From DATMQA01 sp035566895 (GTDB taxonomy: Bacteria > Verrucomicrobiota > Verrucomicrobiia > Limisphaerales > UBA8199), in NCBI GenBank assembly GCA_035566895.1, contig DATMQA010000201.1:1-46113 (forward strand): DNA of 46,113 nucleotides. The letters run 5' to 3'. A program made the translations under genes and the position numbers. Shown one piece after another: positions 8,002-15,969 of the stretch (position 1 is its first letter; every line of letters starts with the position of its first letter). The notes beneath the pieces were generated by a model that saw nothing but the letters and a program-made list of their open reading frames with translations, was not told the DNA's origin and did not search any database.

Positions 8002-8936
8002 TTCGCCTCCGTTCGCGAAGGGTTAAAATAGATTACGCGCTGCCGCTTGCCGTTGTCACGCTGGCCCCCCGGCATTCGAACAAGTTGGCAGCGTGTCCAT
8101 GTGGCCGGGTCAGCACCAAGGCGAACAGCGGTTCGAAAGAATTGCTCCACTTCCTGGTCAGATTTCTGTCCGCAGAAAAACCAACCATGCAAAGATTTAT
8201 TGCCGCTGTGGACAACGAGCCCCAGCGGTGCGAACTGGTCAAGGTGGTTCAGCAACCCAGCGTGCTGGTCGAACGAACCCTGGTCGAACTCAACAACGAG
8301 AAACCGACGCCTTCCCGTATTGGCCAGACAGCGCGTACTATCGCGGCCGTCCTTAGTTTTGCCGCAAAGCGCGGTCATCGGACTGGGCACCACGAATTGT
8401 TGTTTCGCCATGAAGCCGCGCCAATCTTCCCTGGGACGGGTGATTGCCAATTCCTTCTTCGGCGCCGCGCAGATTAGCGGATTGCCTGGGAAGAGGATGT
8501 CGATGATTTCTTCGGTGTGGGGGAGCCCGTCATCCCAGCGAACTGGGGAAGCAGCTTCGAGCGCCGCGAGGCCTAGGCCCGCCTTTGCAATCGCTCGAAT
8601 TTGCTCCTCGTCCCGCGCCGGCCACCGAGGAGTTGGTTTCGAGTTGATGGGCCTTCCCTTCTGGTCATTTAAATACATTTCACTATTGTCGATTGCTCGC
8701 CAGATTTCTTCATCCGTCACTGGACGACCGCAATCTGAGCTAAACTTTTCAAGCAACTGTGCGATGCACCCCTTGTTTTCAAAGAAGCGATGCAATCGAA
8801 TGGCGACATGATATAGCCAGAGATTCACTCCAGTTCCGGCCCTTGGACATGACCTCAGCCAATCTTGAATGTATCTCGGTAGAAGAGCCTCGATAGATTC
8901 GGTTGGATATGGGTTACCAGTTTTAGTTTCAATCAT
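7998..8936 (-). CDS. Primase, AEP-like catalytic domain
   Basis: A 312-residue protein. The C-terminal half carries what looks like an archaeo-eukaryotic primase core: RFLVVEFDQGSFDQ (residues ~210-223) in place of the metal-binding hhhDhD motif, then LVVHSGNKSLHGWFFCG (~241-257) with the S-x-H nucleotide-binding motif, then RMPGGQR. The first acidic residue is Glu rather than Asp. The N-terminal ~100 residues (RYIQDWLRSCPRAG and VAIRLHRFFE) are helical and resemble the primase-associated region of mobile-element replication proteins. The stop overlaps the helicase start, so this is a split primase/helicase pair. It would prime replication of the excised element. Confidence 0.7.
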   Translation of the reverse strand: MIETKTGNPYPTESIEALLPRYIQDWLRSCPRAGTGVNLWLYHVAIRLHRFFENKGCIAQLLEKFSSDCGRPVTDEEIWRAIDNSEMYLNDQKGRPINSKPTPRWPARDEEQIRAIAKAGLGLAALEAASPVRWDDGLPHTEEIIDILFPGNPLICAAPKKELAITRPREDWRGFMAKQQFVVPSPMTALCGKTKDGRDSTRCLANTGRRRFLVVEFDQGSFDQHAGLLNHLDQFAPLGLVVHSGNKSLHGWFFCGQKSDQEVEQFFRTAVRLGADPATWTRCQLVRMPGGQRDNGKRQRVIYFNPSRTEAK

Positions 8937-8947
8937 AATTCTGGTTG

Positions 8948-9292
8948 TTATTGGTTGCAGGCTTCAGCGGTCGTGGTAACGGAGGCCGGCGCCTGAGCAG
9001 CTTCCAGGCTCTTAAAGCCTGTGCCGCAACCGGCGGGGCCGTTTTGTTCGTCCATTTGGGCGCGGATGTAGTTTCGAACGCTCCCCATGTCGATGAGACG
9101 TATCCCTGATTTGTTGCCCCTCACACGGAGCACACACCCTTTGATGTGGCCCAGGGCAAGAAGGTTGTAAACGGACCCGCGTTTTAAACCGGTGGTTTTC
9201 TCCACGTCGCGGATTCTGCCAAATTCCGGCGTCATGCCTGTCGTATCGCCGGGTCTCACCGGCTCGGTTGTTAGTTCTTTGCTATAGTTCAT
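8948..9292 (-). CDS. AlpA/excisionase-like helix-turn-helix protein
   Basis: A 114-residue protein with a MerR-like winged HTH at residues ~22-78: FGRIRDVEKTTGLKRGSVYN then LLALGHIKG and RLIDMGSVRNYI. This order (recognition helix, short wing, capping helix) is that of AlpA regulators and excisionases, which bind att or promoter DNA of integrated elements. The last 35 residues are low complexity. The start overlaps the stop of the 190-residue gene by ATGA and the primase follows 11 bases downstream. In this setting it could be the directionality factor for the integrase, the activator of replication genes, or both. Confidence 0.7.
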   Translation of the reverse strand: MNYSKELTTEPVRPGDTTGMTPEFGRIRDVEKTTGLKRGSVYNLLALGHIKGCVLRVRGNKSGIRLIDMGSVRNYIRAQMDEQNGPAGCGTGFKSLEAAQAPASVTTTAEACNQ

Positions 9293-9861
9293 TTGTTAAC
9301 CTTTGTTTGCGCGCGCATAGGGGCCGATGAGCGCGCTTGTTTGGGTGGGCCTCCACCATTTGCGTAAAGGGGGCACCTGAGGCCAAATCGTTGCATTACA
9401 AGACGTCGAATTTCCTCCTGGTCGGCTGGGAGTGATTCGTCCTGCAACCATCGGAGAAAATGCGGAGCCTCTCTCCTGACCTGTTGGATTGCAGCTTGAT
9501 ACTCGCTCTCCGAAACTTCTTGAAATGCGAATTTGTTTAAACGTCCGGCTCGCAACATTTCTTGTTTAAACGCAGCCCAAGCTTTTGGTCCAGCTATCAA
9601 TTCGAGTGCGAATTGCAGAATATCTAAAATCCTCCGTCGTGCTAGGCCGGCAGTCGTAAGCCCCGGTGCTACTGACCCACATCCCTTGTCGAGGCCAGGG
9701 GCCGGCATGGCAGAGGTTGTTACGGTTGCATTCGAAGGCGCTGTGCCTTTAGTGACGCCTGGGGTCTTTCTGTTAGGTTGCATCGGTTGATTTGGATTTT
9801 GACCCGCTTGCGCGCGGCCAGTTGTTCCAGGCGCCATGGCTACAGTGTCATTAAGTCTCAT
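9289..9861 (-). CDS. Hypothetical island protein, 190 residues
   Basis: Family not recognised. The first ~70 residues are disordered and rich in Pro, Thr, Gly and Ala. Residues ~74-165 are helical (RRRILDILQFALELIAGPKA, later YQAAIQQVRREAPHFLRWLQ). The tail is basic (ARSSAPMRAQTKVNK), compatible with nucleic-acid binding. It is the first gene of the replication block and is coupled by ATGA to the AlpA-like gene. Confidence 0.55.
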   Translation of the reverse strand: MRLNDTVAMAPGTTGRAQAGQNPNQPMQPNRKTPGVTKGTAPSNATVTTSAMPAPGLDKGCGSVAPGLTTAGLARRRILDILQFALELIAGPKAWAAFKQEMLRAGRLNKFAFQEVSESEYQAAIQQVRREAPHFLRWLQDESLPADQEEIRRLVMQRFGLRCPLYANGGGPPKQARSSAPMRAQTKVNK

Positions 9862-10414
9862 ATGTTTCGAATTGCGTTCGGGCTTCTATTCCCAGCGGTC
9901 CATACGGACGGCTTTGATCACTTTTGAGCAAGATTGCCCACGTTAAAGAGTCTCCAGTTGCGCTGCTTCCGTCAAATATAGCATTGCGTTAGGAGAGACG
10001 ATCCTAGGGCCACCCGTTGTGTTTTGCCGCCGCCCTGGTGAATGGTGGATTCGCCGACCAGTTGAACAGTCCCTTCATGTTTCGTTTTTATTCATTTATT
10101 CTTGCGTTGAGGATTGCTCCTCTTGACCTCACTCCGTCTTTGCCCCACTCAGGACAAAGGAAGTCCGAGGGAACCTCACTTTGAGGCTCCCTTACGCCAT
10201 TTTCTTGGCGTTAAGGATCAGTTAGAAAATCAAAGGAATGAATTGGAGACTTCGAGGGCTCCAATATCGCAGGAGCCAATAAGGGGACTGGTCACCGAAT
10301 TGTTGTTCGAGCAAAAGCTCAGTGGGAGGCCACCCCTAGCGGATAGGTTCTTACTTTGCGTGCTATAATGAAGCCGGCCAAGTCTCTCTCGAAAAAAGGC
10401 AACGATGATTCTTT
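9862..10414. other. Island intergenic region, no gene recognised
   Basis: 553 bases separating the integrase block from the replication block. An imperfect hairpin (AGGGAACCTC pairing with GAGGCTCCCT) lies near 10166-10190, and a TATAAT is present on the plus strand at 10364-10369 without a fitting -35. It probably contains the promoter for the leftward replication block and the end of the integrase transcript. Confidence 0.5.
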
Positions 10415-10684
10415 TCATCGCTTCAGTGTCGGCTGCAATATGTTTATCATATAATCTGACTCTAGCAGACGGACGGCAAAAGTGACAACCACTCTTTCAG
10501 CCGAGTTAGTGAGAACACGCAACGAGTAAGTTCGGTCAATTGTTCCGGCTTTTCGTCGTTTAGCGAATCGCGGAACTTTGACCGTTGTGCCGGCGACACC
10601 AGATTCGGTGTTTCCTGTTCCGCAGCCCTTCTGTTTTCCTGTCACGGGAGCCTCCGGCCCACTACTCTTCGAGGTCCTCCTCAA
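10415..10684 (-). CDS. Small hypothetical island protein, 89 residues
   Basis: Family not recognised. The protein is strongly basic in its first half (KVPRFAKRRKAGTIDRTYSL) with a more hydrophobic second half (ERVVVTFAVRLLESDYMINI). Its ATG overlaps the stop of the 72-residue gene by four bases, which supports it being translated as part of the integrase-Myb operon. Confidence 0.4.
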   Translation of the reverse strand: MRRTSKSSGPEAPVTGKQKGCGTGNTESGVAGTTVKVPRFAKRRKAGTIDRTYSLRVLTNSAERVVVTFAVRLLESDYMINILQPTLKR

Positions 10685-10899
10685 CAGGCTTGAATCTCCA
10701 CACCCATCCGACCTAACTGCACCGCCGGGTTTCGCTGCGAAACCAAAACGGGCGAGTAGTTTCCTCCGTTAAACACCAACTTCTGAACCTCGGCGTCCAA
10801 AATGTCTTCCGCCAGCGTAATCACGTCCCAGGAAAAGGCTTTTTCGGCCGACGACCTCTTCGCGCACGACTCATTCGGAGTTTTTATCTGCTTGCTCAT
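10681..10899 (-). CDS. Small hypothetical island protein, 72 residues
   Basis: Family not recognised. It has a polar N-terminus, then an acidic segment (SWDVITLAEDILDAEVQKLV). It starts 24 bases after the stop of the eight-repeat Myb/SANT-like gene and overlaps the next small gene by ATGA, so integrase, Myb-repeat protein and the two small proteins form one leftward unit. Being tucked tightly into that unit is the main evidence that it is real. Confidence 0.45.
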   Translation of the reverse strand: MSKQIKTPNESCAKRSSAEKAFSWDVITLAEDILDAEVQKLVFNGGNYSPVLVSQRNPAVQLGRMGVEIQAC

Positions 10900-10923
10900 T
10901 CTTCACGTTCACGTTGGCACGCA

Positions 10924-12021
10924 TCACCCATGGCGCAATCGCCACCTTCTCATTTTCGCCGATTGCAGCGTCCGCCCCAGGCGCTCAGCCAACTCCTGGT
11001 CCGGCATTGTCCCCACCAGCCTATTTTCCTCAGGAGACCAACCATCCACTCTTTTCACGGGAATCCCTAACTTCCGCCGGTGCAAGCATACTGCCTCGTA
11101 GGTCCGCCCTAACGACCGGCTGGTCTTAATGTCCGTGTCTGTCCCCAGCAACTTCTCCTCCGCCTCGCTCCACGGCCGCACCCATGGTTCCTTTTTCGGG
11201 ATACCCCTTGACTGCCGCCGCGCACCCACGGTCCCGACCGTGCGGCCAATCAAGCGCGCTACTTCCTCGTCAGTTTGCTTTCCCAGGAGATTGTCCTCGC
11301 GCTTGGTCCAGGAGTGCTGTTTTGGCGTTCCGCCATACTTCGCAATCCCACGCGCGCAACGTTTCTGAAACACGGCCTCAACCGAGCGCCCAATGCGGCG
11401 GGCGACCTCCGAGTCTCGGCTTTTGCCCAACGATGCCAATTCCGCCTTTGTCCACTGCCGAGGTATGCGCTGGAAGGCGGGCAGGCCCAGTCGCATCCGC
11501 TTCCTCTTGACTGAACACAACGAACGCTTCAACTGCTTGGCGACCTTGTAATCCGACGCCTTGCCCACCATCGCCTCCTCCTCTCCTGTCCAGCCGCGTG
11601 GCGTGTGAATCCACGGGAGAATGCCAAGCTCCTTCCGGCGCTTTCGAACCTCCGGCTGGGTGCGGCCAAGCTCTCGTGCCACCTGGGCATCCGTGCTTGT
11701 CCCGAGCAACTTCTCCTCCGACGCGGACCACGGACGCAACGAAAAAGCAACGATTCCCAGAACGGCGCGCCGGCCAATGACTGATGCTGTGCTCCGACTC
11801 AATCGCCTTGCGATTTCCTCATCGGCCATGGCGCCCAACAGAGCATCTTGTTCCCGGGTCCATGGAAGGCGCTCACCGGGCAGGATGAACCTTGGCAGGC
11901 CAATCGCACGGCGCTTGGCTGCTACCGCCTCGAAACTGCGCGAGAACCTGTTGGCCAATTCGCGGTCAGGCTTTTTCCCCAGTAACCCGAGTTCTTTTGC
12001 TGTCCACGGACGCAGGCCCAT
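10924..12021 (-). CDS. Eight-repeat Myb/SANT-like DNA-binding protein
   Basis: The whole 365-residue protein is eight tandem copies of a 44-48-residue module, with the leading tryptophan at residues 6, 54, 98, 144, 190, 238, 284 and 328. The consensus is W-[ST]-x-x-E-E-x-x-L-L-G, then D-x-E-V-A-R-x-L-G-R-[ST], then AV-x-x-[RK]R-x-x-L-G-I-P. This is the three-helix pattern of Myb/SANT and homeodomain-like domains: a Trp core in helix 1 and a basic recognition helix. Each module could contact a few base pairs, so the protein could track a long target site. It starts 8 bases after the integrase stop, making them one operon. Likely roles are att-site architecture, immunity or regulation of a helper; none is shown by sequence alone. 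Confidence 0.75.
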   Translation of the reverse strand: MGLRPWTAKELGLLGKKPDRELANRFSRSFEAVAAKRRAIGLPRFILPGERLPWTREQDALLGAMADEEIARRLSRSTASVIGRRAVLGIVAFSLRPWSASEEKLLGTSTDAQVARELGRTQPEVRKRRKELGILPWIHTPRGWTGEEEAMVGKASDYKVAKQLKRSLCSVKRKRMRLGLPAFQRIPRQWTKAELASLGKSRDSEVARRIGRSVEAVFQKRCARGIAKYGGTPKQHSWTKREDNLLGKQTDEEVARLIGRTVGTVGARRQSRGIPKKEPWVRPWSEAEEKLLGTDTDIKTSRSLGRTYEAVCLHRRKLGIPVKRVDGWSPEENRLVGTMPDQELAERLGRTLQSAKMRRWRLRHG

Positions 12022-12029
12022 GCCCGAGA

Positions 12030-13220
12030 CTATCTAACCCCGGCCCCGCTCGAAATCCCTTTCTCAACGCTATCAACTTCGGACTCGAATGCCAGGGCCG
12101 GCAACTTCTCAACCGCCGACCGGAGCCCGGGCAAGTCCATATGAGTGTAACCAGCATTGACAGCCTCGGAACTGTGTCCGGTCAGCTTCATTCGGACCTC
12201 CTGGCTGACACCTGCGTTGGCGAGCCCCGAGTTGAAGCTGTGGCGCAGCGAATGGAAGGTCAGCTTCGCAAATTGGCGCTTTCCCATTCCAGGTCCCGTC
12301 TGCGCGTCAATACCCGCCACCGCCATGATACGTTTAAACTGACTGCTTAAACCATTTTTCCCGCAGCTTGGTTTCCCCGCCAACGAAGGGCAAAGATACC
12401 CTTCTGGTCGGTCTGTGGCGGCAAGGTTTTCAAGATGCGCGAGGAAGGCCGGATGCATCGGGACCACGACCCGCTTATTCTTCCGCTGTGTTTTTAGTGG
12501 CAGGAAATCAATAACGCCCTGAACGAGGTCCACGTTATCCCAGCGCATGTTGGCGCAATCGCTCAGCCGGGCTCCGCTGTAATAGCCGAGCAACACCATC
12601 GTCTTCCAGTCGCCCTGCGCTGCGTTGCTTAACGCCGACACTTGTTCCGGTGAAAAGGCGTCACGTTGACTCGATGAAACGGTGATTGGGCGAATCGCCA
12701 AAGCTCTCTCCACTGGATTGGCCAACACGAGCCCAAGTTTCCTCGCGACATTGAACGCGGCGCCCAAGGTGCGCACATCGACGCTAAGGGTCTTTGGCGC
12801 AACGCCCGCTTGCTCCCGGCTCTCGATGAACTGAAGAATGTCGGTGTGGCCAATCGCATTGAGCGAGGCGGACTTCTTGTCGCGCAAGCCCACTAGAAAG
12901 TTCTCCACCGTGGCGGCGTATCGCCGGCCGGTATTGCCGGTCTTCCCGATCAGCCATTGGTGGAGAAAGGAATCAACCGTTTCGTTCGGAATGCCGTCCT
13001 GGCCAACCTCAACCAGGATGTCGTTCAGAATTTTACGGGCCTGGGCCTCGACGAGCCGGCCTTCCCGGGCTTTATCGGCAGCAGCCTGGAATTCGTCGGC
13101 CAGCCTTTGCGCCAGCCGTCGGTCGCAGGTTTTGGTGGAACGGTTGCTGCGACGCCCCGAGGGCAGGGTGATGCAAGCGATGAGGAACGGCGAGTTCTGT
13201 AAACGTCTTAGTGATGCCAT
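12030..13220 (-). CDS. Tyrosine recombinase (integrase)
   Basis: A 396-residue phage-type integrase with all catalytic residues present: Arg218 in GYYSGARLSD, Lys243 in LPLKTQRKNK, His323 and Arg326 in FHSLRHSF, His349 in LTGHSSE, and the nucleophile Tyr358 in AGYTHMD. The N-terminal 170 residues hold the SAM-like core-binding domain (FLHQWLIGKTGNTGRRYAA onward). It catalyses site-specific insertion and excision of the element. The gene starts 224 bases from the 3' end of tRNA-Gly(CCC) and reads away from it, the usual geometry for a tRNA-targeting integrase. No Shine-Dalgarno is visible before ATG 13220. It is co-transcribed with the Myb-repeat gene. Confidence in the family is very high. 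Confidence 0.95.
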   Translation of the reverse strand: MASLRRLQNSPFLIACITLPSGRRSNRSTKTCDRRLAQRLADEFQAAADKAREGRLVEAQARKILNDILVEVGQDGIPNETVDSFLHQWLIGKTGNTGRRYAATVENFLVGLRDKKSASLNAIGHTDILQFIESREQAGVAPKTLSVDVRTLGAAFNVARKLGLVLANPVERALAIRPITVSSSQRDAFSPEQVSALSNAAQGDWKTMVLLGYYSGARLSDCANMRWDNVDLVQGVIDFLPLKTQRKNKRVVVPMHPAFLAHLENLAATDRPEGYLCPSLAGKPSCGKNGLSSQFKRIMAVAGIDAQTGPGMGKRQFAKLTFHSLRHSFNSGLANAGVSQEVRMKLTGHSSEAVNAGYTHMDLPGLRSAVEKLPALAFESEVDSVEKGISSGAGVR

Positions 13221-13443
13221 AAAAGTTCAGCCAATCTCGCACGACCTTCCTCCGAGTACAAGAGTAAATTAGCTGAACGGCTGGCTCTACCACCATTAGA
13301 GTTTCGGGTGGAAATTCTCTCTTAGACGACTGTAAACAAGCGTGGCCAAATTTAAATCCGTTAGCAGTAGGCGTTAGCAATTTGGGTTTTGTGAAGCGTA
13401 AGCGATGAATAAAAGCACTGATTTTGCGGGGTGGAAGTGATTT

Positions 13444-13517
13444 TGGAGCGGGTGAAGGGAATCGAACCCTCATCTCAGGCTTGGGAAGCCCGCATTCTGC
13501 CACTGAACCACACCCGC
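13444..13517 (-). tRNA. tRNA-Gly (anticodon CCC)
   Basis: On the minus strand the 7-bp acceptor stem GCGGGTG/CACCCGC is perfect. The D-arm contains GGTTCAGTGGCAGAAT, the anticodon stem CGGGC/GCCTG (one G-U) carries the loop TTCCCAA (anticodon CCC), and the T-arm has GGGTTCGATTCCC. CCA is encoded at the 3' end (13444-13446). Its 3' end faces the integrase of the island, so it is the probable attachment site and has been left intact by insertion. Confidence 0.95.
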
Positions 13518-13626
13518 TTCGGGTGCGGTACTTCTAGCCGATCTCTGAGCCGGATGCAATGGCCGAATTTGAGTGTTTACTTTACCCCGTTTTGCTCCCT
13601 CAATAATGCTTTAATAACGTTGCATC

Positions 13627-14991
13627 ATGAATACGCCATCCAAACACCGCACGTCACGCCGCTCTTTTCTGAAGACCTCCGCCCTGGTCGGCGGCGCGCT
13701 CGCCGCACCCTCGGGCTTGCTCAGGGGTGCTGAGCCCGCTTCTGATTCCAGGCCACCCGCCGCCGCAGCGACCTCCACCACCGGAACCGCGCCGATTGTT
13801 AACAGCAAGACGTTGCGGGTGGGGCTGATCGGCTGCGGCGGGCGGGGCTCCGGCGCTGCCGACCAAGCCCTCGCCGCCGATAAGCATGTGGTCCTGGTGG
13901 CTATGGGGGATGCCTTCGAGGACCGTCTCCAAACCAGCTTGAAAAACCTGCAGACCAAGCATGCCCAACAGGTCAAGGTCACTCCCGAACAATGTTTCGT
14001 TGGGCTCGATGCCTATCAGAAAGTCATCGACAGCGGGATCGATGTGGTGCTGCTGGCCACGCCACCAGGGTTCCGCCCTGCTCATCTCAAGGCGGCAGTG
14101 GATGCCTGCAAGCACATCTTCTGCGAGAAACCCATGGCCACTGATGCGCCCGGCCTGCGCTCGGTTCTGGACACGGTGCAGAGAGCCAAGGAGAAGAACC
14201 TCTCGTTGGTCGCCGGATTTTGCTACCGCTACAATCACGGGGTCCAGGCCATCATGCAAAAGATCCACGACGGTGCCATCGGAGAACCCCGCGCCCTCTA
14301 CACCGTTTATAACACCGGCTCGGTCTGGTCGCCCTTCCCCCGCCAGCCTGAATGGACCGATATGCAATACCAAGTCAAGAACTGGTATTATTACACATGG
14401 CTCTCGGGCGACCACATCGTCGAACAGGCCGTCCACAGCCTGGACAAAATGGCCTGGGTGATGAAAGACGAGCCGCCGATGAAATGCGTCGCACTAGGCG
14501 GGCGGCAGGTGCGCACCGCGCCGGAGTTTGGCAATATCTTCGACCATTTCTCGGTTGTTTATGATTACGCTAATGGGGTGAAAGGCTTCCACTCCTGTCG
14601 GCAGCAACCCGGCTGTTTCAGCGACAACTCGGACTACTTCATGGGCAGCGAAGGAGTCGCTCACATCGTGCGCGCTTTCAGCGGGCCGTTTGTTATCAAG
14701 GCCAGGACGAACTGGCGTTTCCACGAGGAGAAGCCGACGGACATGTACCAGAACGAACATGACGCCTTGTTCGCCAGCATCCGCACCGCAAAACCCATCA
14801 ATGACGGCGTACGAATGGCGCACAGCACGCTTCTGGCGATCATGGGCCGCATGGCGGCCTACACCGGCCAGGAAATCACCTGGGACCAGGCGCTCAATTC
14901 CCAGGAGAACCTTGCCCCCTCCGAATGCAACTGGAGCACACCCATCCCGGTGCCGCCTGTCGCCATGCCCGGCCAAACGAAGTTTACTTGA
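13627..14991 (+). CDS. Tat-exported Gfo/Idh/MocA-family oxidoreductase
   Basis: A 454-residue NAD(P)-dependent sugar dehydrogenase. Residues 10-34 are a twin-arginine signal (RRSFLKTSALVGGALAAP). The Rossmann fold begins with LRVGLIGCGGRGSG (about 62-75) and the family's CEKPMA motif with its catalytic Lys is present (about 165-170). The catalytic-domain helix SGDHIVEQAVHSLD supplies the expected Asp and His. It probably oxidises or epimerises a sugar outside the cytoplasmic membrane, perhaps using a tightly bound cofactor as in glucose-fructose oxidoreductase. It is followed 41 bases later by a Tat-exported sugar isomerase, a pairing often seen in Verrucomicrobiota and Planctomycetes polysaccharide metabolism. 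Substrate unknown. Confidence 0.9.
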   Translation: MNTPSKHRTSRRSFLKTSALVGGALAAPSGLLRGAEPASDSRPPAAAATSTTGTAPIVNSKTLRVGLIGCGGRGSGAADQALAADKHVVLVAMGDAFEDRLQTSLKNLQTKHAQQVKVTPEQCFVGLDAYQKVIDSGIDVVLLATPPGFRPAHLKAAVDACKHIFCEKPMATDAPGLRSVLDTVQRAKEKNLSLVAGFCYRYNHGVQAIMQKIHDGAIGEPRALYTVYNTGSVWSPFPRQPEWTDMQYQVKNWYYYTWLSGDHIVEQAVHSLDKMAWVMKDEPPMKCVALGGRQVRTAPEFGNIFDHFSVVYDYANGVKGFHSCRQQPGCFSDNSDYFMGSEGVAHIVRAFSGPFVIKARTNWRFHEEKPTDMYQNEHDALFASIRTAKPINDGVRMAHSTLLAIMGRMAAYTGQEITWDQALNSQENLAPSECNWSTPIPVPPVAMPGQTKFT

Positions 14992-15031
14992 AACAACAGC
15001 CTGCTCGGTCCGCTGAGTCGGGCTACGTCCG

Positions 15032-15952
15032 ATGACCCATCCTATGCACCGCCGTGACTTTCTGAAAACCACCGCCAATGCTCTCGCCCTGGCCGCCCTC
15101 ACACCGGCGGCCTTTTCTGCGGAAGAGAAAAGCCTGGCAGCGGGTCAGCGCAAACGCCCCATCCACAAAGGCATCATGTGGGCCACGGTGGGCGTCAAAG
15201 GTTCTGTGCTGGAAAAAATGAAAGCCGTCAAAGAGGCCGGCTTCGAAGGCGTCGAGATGAACAGTCACATGGACCAGGAGGAAGTCTTGCGCGGGCGCGA
15301 CGAAACCGGGCTGGTGATTCCCAGTGTTTGCGGCGTTCACCACTGGAAAAAGCCGCTTTCGGACCCTGACCCCAAGGTGCGCGAGGAGGGTCTCGAAGCC
15401 CTCAAGCAAACTTTGCGCGATGCCAAACGATACGGCGCATCATCCGTGTTGCTGGTGCCGGCAGTGGTGAATAAAGAAGTGAGCTATGCCGACGCCTATA
15501 CTCGGTCCCAGGCCGAAATCCGCAAGGCCATCCCACTAGCCGAGGAGTTGGGAGTCAAGATTGCTTGTGAGAATGTCTGGAACCATTTCCTGCTCAGCCC
15601 GCTGGAAGCGGCTCGCTATGTCGATGAATTCAACAGCCCGGCGGTCGGCTGGCACTTCGATGTCGGCAACGTTCTCAATTACGGGTGGCCGGAGCAATGG
15701 GTTCGTATTTTGGGCAAACGCATCCAGAAGCTCCACATCAAAGAATTCAGCCGCAAGAAACGGGACAACGAAGGCCTCTGGAAGGGTTTCAGCGTCCCCT
15801 TGCTGGAGGGCGACAACGATTGGCCTGCCGTCATGAAAGCCCTGGATGACATCGGCTACAGCGGTTGGGCCCAGACCGAGCAACCCGGGGGAGACTCTTT
15901 GGAAGGGCTTAAGGATTTAGTGCAACGGTTCGATAAGATTCTGTCCAGTTGA
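15032..15952 (+). CDS. Tat-exported sugar phosphate isomerase/epimerase (TIM barrel)
   Basis: A 306-residue protein of the xylose-isomerase-like/AP-endonuclease-2 TIM-barrel family. A Tat signal (RRDFLKTTANALALAALTPA) starts at residue 4. Barrel strands are visible in the repeating pattern GFEGVEMNSHMD, SVLLVPAVV, VKIACENVWNHF, VGWHFDVGNVL and KLHIKEFSR. The Glu, His, Asp and His residues in those strands form the usual metal site. It lies 41 bases after the Gfo/Idh/MocA gene in the same direction and is probably co-transcribed, acting with it on an unknown sugar in the periplasm. Confidence 0.88.
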   Translation: MTHPMHRRDFLKTTANALALAALTPAAFSAEEKSLAAGQRKRPIHKGIMWATVGVKGSVLEKMKAVKEAGFEGVEMNSHMDQEEVLRGRDETGLVIPSVCGVHHWKKPLSDPDPKVREEGLEALKQTLRDAKRYGASSVLLVPAVVNKEVSYADAYTRSQAEIRKAIPLAEELGVKIACENVWNHFLLSPLEAARYVDEFNSPAVGWHFDVGNVLNYGWPEQWVRILGKRIQKLHIKEFSRKKRDNEGLWKGFSVPLLEGDNDWPAVMKALDDIGYSGWAQTEQPGGDSLEGLKDLVQRFDKILSS

Positions 15953-15969
15953 ACAGGTCCAAGCCGCGT

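Larger units (their letters stand above)
5078..13443 (-). mobile_element. Integrated satellite/plasmid-like element next to tRNA-Gly
   Basis: Ten genes, all on the minus strand and mostly overlapping by ATGA, lie between about 5.08 kb and the 3' end of tRNA-Gly(CCC) at 13444. In transcription order: tyrosine integrase, eight-repeat Myb/SANT-like protein, two small unknowns, then after a 553-base gap an unknown, an AlpA-like HTH protein, a primase, an SF3-type helicase, an iteron array, a terminase-small-subunit-like protein and a last unknown. Integrase adjacent to a tRNA 3' end is the classic arrangement of tRNA-targeting islands. There are no capsid, tail, portal or large terminase genes. 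Size (~8.4 kb) and gene set resemble phage-inducible satellites. The right boundary is well supported; the left is uncertain because I found no convincing duplicate of the tRNA end. Confidence 0.7.

Noticed and set aside
10114..10368. Rightward 84-codon frame inside the island
   Set aside because: Opposite to all island genes, no motif, no ribosome-binding site.
5078..13443. Complete prophage
   Set aside because: No portal, capsid, tail, large terminase, lysis or holin gene is visible in the element.
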